Shown: in pieces, positions 4,470-5,728 of the stretch
How positions within the stretch are numbered: position 1 is the first letter of the stretch
Layout of the letters: every line of letters starts with the position of its first letter
Origin: Acidobacteria bacterium RIFCSPHIGHO2_01_FULL_67_28
Lineage (GTDB): Bacteria > Acidobacteriota > Terriglobia > Acidiferrales > 2-02-FULL-67-57
Reading direction: 5' to 3'
Length of the DNA: 5,728 bases
NCBI GenBank assembly: GCA_001766965.1
Contig: MEKM01000131.1
Location: 1,534 to 7,261 of the forward strand
The notes under the pieces: model-generated
What the model was told of the DNA's origin: nothing
The model's database searches: none
Seen by the model: only the letters and a program-made list of their open reading frames with translations
Made by a program: the position numbers and the translations under genes

Positions 4470-5579
4470 TTAACGCGTGGCCGTGGGGGTTTGCGGGGCG
4501 CGGGGCTTGAGCGGCGTCCGGCCGCGGGGGTTCTTCCAGACGCCGTGGATGAGTTCGCCGCACTTCGGGCAGCGGCCGTCTTCGAGGTGTTCCTCGAGCA
4601 CCGAGTGCCAGGAGCGGCGAATCAGAATTTTCCCGCAGCCGGAGCAGTAGGTGTGGGCGGCCTCGCTGAAAACGTTGCCTTCGTAAACGTAGCGGAGACC
4701 CACCTCGCGGGCGATCTTCCGCGCCCGGTCGAGCGTTTCGGGCGGGGTGCGCGGCTTGTCCATCAGCTTGAAGTCGGGGTGAAAGGCGGTGAAGTGCAGC
4801 GGCACGTCGTCGCCCAGGTTGGCCAGAATCCACTCGCAGAGCTTCTTCGTTTCCGCGGGGTCGTCGTTGAGCGTGGGGATCATCAGGTTGGTGATCTCGA
4901 ACCAGACGTTCGTCTCGCGCTTGAGCCAGGTGAGCGTTTCGAGCACCGGCTGGAGGTGCGTCAGGGTAATGCGCCCGTAGAAGTTTTCGGTGAAGGCCTT
5001 GAGGTCGACGTTGGCGGCGTCGATGTGGTCGTAGATGTCGAAGAAGGCCTCGCGGGTGACGTAGCCGTTCGTCACCATCACCATGTTAATCCCTTCGCGC
5101 CGCGCCACCCGGGCGATGTCCACCACGTACTCGCCCCAGATCGTCGGCTCGTTGTAGGTGCAGGCGATCGACGGGCAGCCGTACTTTTTCGCCAGCGCCA
5201 CCACCGCTTCGGCGTCGAGGTGGGTCGAGTTCACCTGGTCGGATTTCGACTTCGAGATGTCCCAGTTCTGGCAGAAGAAGCAGCCCATGTTGCAGCCGGC
5301 AGTCCCCATCGAAAAAATCTTCGTCCCCGGCAGGAAGTGGTTGAGCGGCTTTTTTTCGATGGGGTCAACCTGGATGGCGGCGGGCTGGGCGTAGCCGAGG
5401 TTGTACAGCGTGCCGCCCTGGTTCACCCGGATGAAGCAGAAGCCCGACTGCCCTTCGCCGATGTGGCAGTGCCGCGGGCAGAGGTAGCAATGGACTTTGC
5501 CGCCCGCTTCCGACTCCCACCAGCGCGCTTCTTTCGGTTTTTGGGGAACGAGCGAATCCACAACCCGTAACGTCGCCAT
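4470..5579 (-). CDS. amrS: AmmeMemoRadiSam-type radical SAM enzyme
   Basis: This 369-residue radical SAM protein resembles AmrS, the enzyme of the AMMECR1/MEMO1-linked system related to pyruvate-formate-lyase activases. The N terminus has a cysteine cluster (C31, C34, C38, C48 in CYLCPRHC...GFC), then the family segment DPIEKKPLNHFLPG at 72-85. The [4Fe-4S] motif is C96-x3-C100-x2-C103 (GCNMGCFFCQNW). Also present are CTYNEPTIW (140-148), MVTNGY (168-173) and NVDLKAF (190-196). A C-terminal zinc-ribbon-like pair C312/C315 and C337/C340 surrounds HLEDGRCPKCGELIHGVW. Its substrate is not established. The tail after about 351 is a short Pro/Arg/Thr-rich extension. The ATG has AAGGG four bases upstream. 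It starts 12 bases after the end of another gene and probably shares its transcript, though a consensus extended -10 also lies just upstream. Its usual AMMECR1 and MEMO1 partners are not in this window. Confidence 0.9.
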   Translation of the reverse strand: MATLRVVDSLVPQKPKEARWWESEAGGKVHCYLCPRHCHIGEGQSGFCFIRVNQGGTLYNLGYAQPAAIQVDPIEKKPLNHFLPGTKIFSMGTAGCNMGCFFCQNWDISKSKSDQVNSTHLDAEAVVALAKKYGCPSIACTYNEPTIWGEYVVDIARVARREGINMVMVTNGYVTREAFFDIYDHIDAANVDLKAFTENFYGRITLTHLQPVLETLTWLKRETNVWFEITNLMIPTLNDDPAETKKLCEWILANLGDDVPLHFTAFHPDFKLMDKPRTPPETLDRARKIAREVGLRYVYEGNVFSEAAHTYCSGCGKILIRRSWHSVLEEHLEDGRCPKCGELIHGVWKNPRGRTPLKPRAPQTPTATR

Positions 5580-5591
5580 AACGCCCTTGCC

Positions 5592-5728
5592 TTAGTTCTC
5601 GATTATAGCACGCTGCTCGTGCATGTACTCCTGCTCCATCTCGGCGGCCCAGCGGAGGAACTCGCGCAGGCGGCGCCGTTCGCGCCAAAGAAGACGGAAG
5701 AACTCTTGCCGGGTTAGCCGGTCGGCGT
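5592..5728 (-). CDS. C-terminal end of an unidentified gene (cut by window edge)
   Basis: One minus-strand frame is open from the right edge to TAA at 5592-5594 and encodes the last 44 residues of a protein. They are strongly charged and helical: LTRQEFFRLLWRERRRLREF, then RWAAEMEQEYMHEQRAIIEN at the C terminus. The alternating basic and acidic residues look like a coiled coil or a long amphipathic helix. It does not resemble the C termini of AMMECR1 or MEMO1-like proteins as I know them. Only 12 bases separate it from the radical SAM gene, and the sequence between and over its stop carries that gene's Shine-Dalgarno (AAGGCAAGGG), so the two are probably an operon. The start and main domain lie outside the window, so no function can be given. 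Confidence 0.6.
   Translation of the reverse strand, partial: ADRLTRQEFFRLLWRERRRLREFLRWAAEMEQEYMHEQRAIIEN
5602..5610 (-). promoter_or_regulatory. Extended -10 promoter inside the upstream gene
   Basis: Read on the minus strand, TGCTATAAT contains a perfect TATAAT (5607-5602) preceded by the TGn extended -10 element. It overlaps the last codons of the upstream gene. Transcription would start about 5594, giving a 15-base leader with AAGGCAAGGG. No good -35 is visible, which an extended -10 can tolerate. It could give the radical SAM gene its own transcript in addition to read-through. Confidence 0.5.

Noticed and set aside
4461..4478. Inverted ACGCG/CGCGT at the end of the radical SAM gene
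   Set aside because: Only five base pairs with an eight-base loop and no T-run; expected by chance in GC-rich sequence.
5350..5358. Slippery heptamer A AAA AAG in frame in the radical SAM gene (seven T on the plus strand at 5350-5356)
   Set aside because: It has the same frame as the dnaX -1 shift site, but it encodes IEKKP, a conserved segment of the family, and I saw no short alternative product or stimulatory structure. Most likely it is just codon use for Glu-Lys-Lys.
4491..5570. A 359-codon open frame antisense to the radical SAM gene
   Set aside because: It mirrors the codon structure of a GC-rich gene, has Val/Gly/Arg-rich composition and no domain, and the opposite strand has a complete motif-bearing radical SAM protein.

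Overview
The window is GC-rich, gene-dense bacterial chromosome with no phage, transposase, CRISPR or RNA gene. Three signs point to Acidobacteriota: a stand-alone PilZ protein ending in the 'PGFWG' style tail common in that phylum, an orphan secreted protein with a C-terminal 'KDG...YWLEDGRIFFVT...' domain I associate with acidobacterial genomes, and a dispersed intergenic repeat starting GTCATTCCGAGCGAAGCGAGGAATC. This placement is inferred from memory of such genomes, not from a search.

Layout, left to right. A PLP-dependent trans-sulfuration family enzyme (94-1422, +) meets a PilZ protein (1419-1745, -) tail to tail; their stop codons share one CTAG. Upstream of PilZ on the same strand is a 272-residue protein (1807-2625, -) that looks like a divergent ECF-type sigma factor joined to a zf-HC2 anti-sigma-type zinc finger. 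A 127-bp divergent promoter region (2626-2752) separates it from a 98-residue single-pass membrane protein (2753-3049, +). Next come a 54-residue four-cysteine zinc-ribbon protein (3056-3220, -), divergent from a helical protein of unknown function (3258-3611, +), and a secreted protein with a signal peptide (3679-4353, +). A 90-bp terminal-inverted-repeat element (4369-4458) fills the gap before an AmmeMemoRadiSam-type radical SAM enzyme (4470-5579, -). Twelve bases upstream of that gene, on the same strand, is the C-terminal end of another gene cut by the window edge (5592-5728).

Several genes carry a promoter-like pattern of a TTG-containing -35, a 17-bp spacer and a TAGAAT-type -10 followed by C, close to the start codon. 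One of them (2753) would give an essentially leaderless mRNA. I see no single pathway linking the genes: the window reads as independent short transcription units plus one probable operon at the right end. No complete new system is evident. The most unusual items are the sigma/zinc-finger fusion, the very short leaders, and the radical SAM gene with an unidentified operon partner instead of its usual AMMECR1 and MEMO1 relatives.
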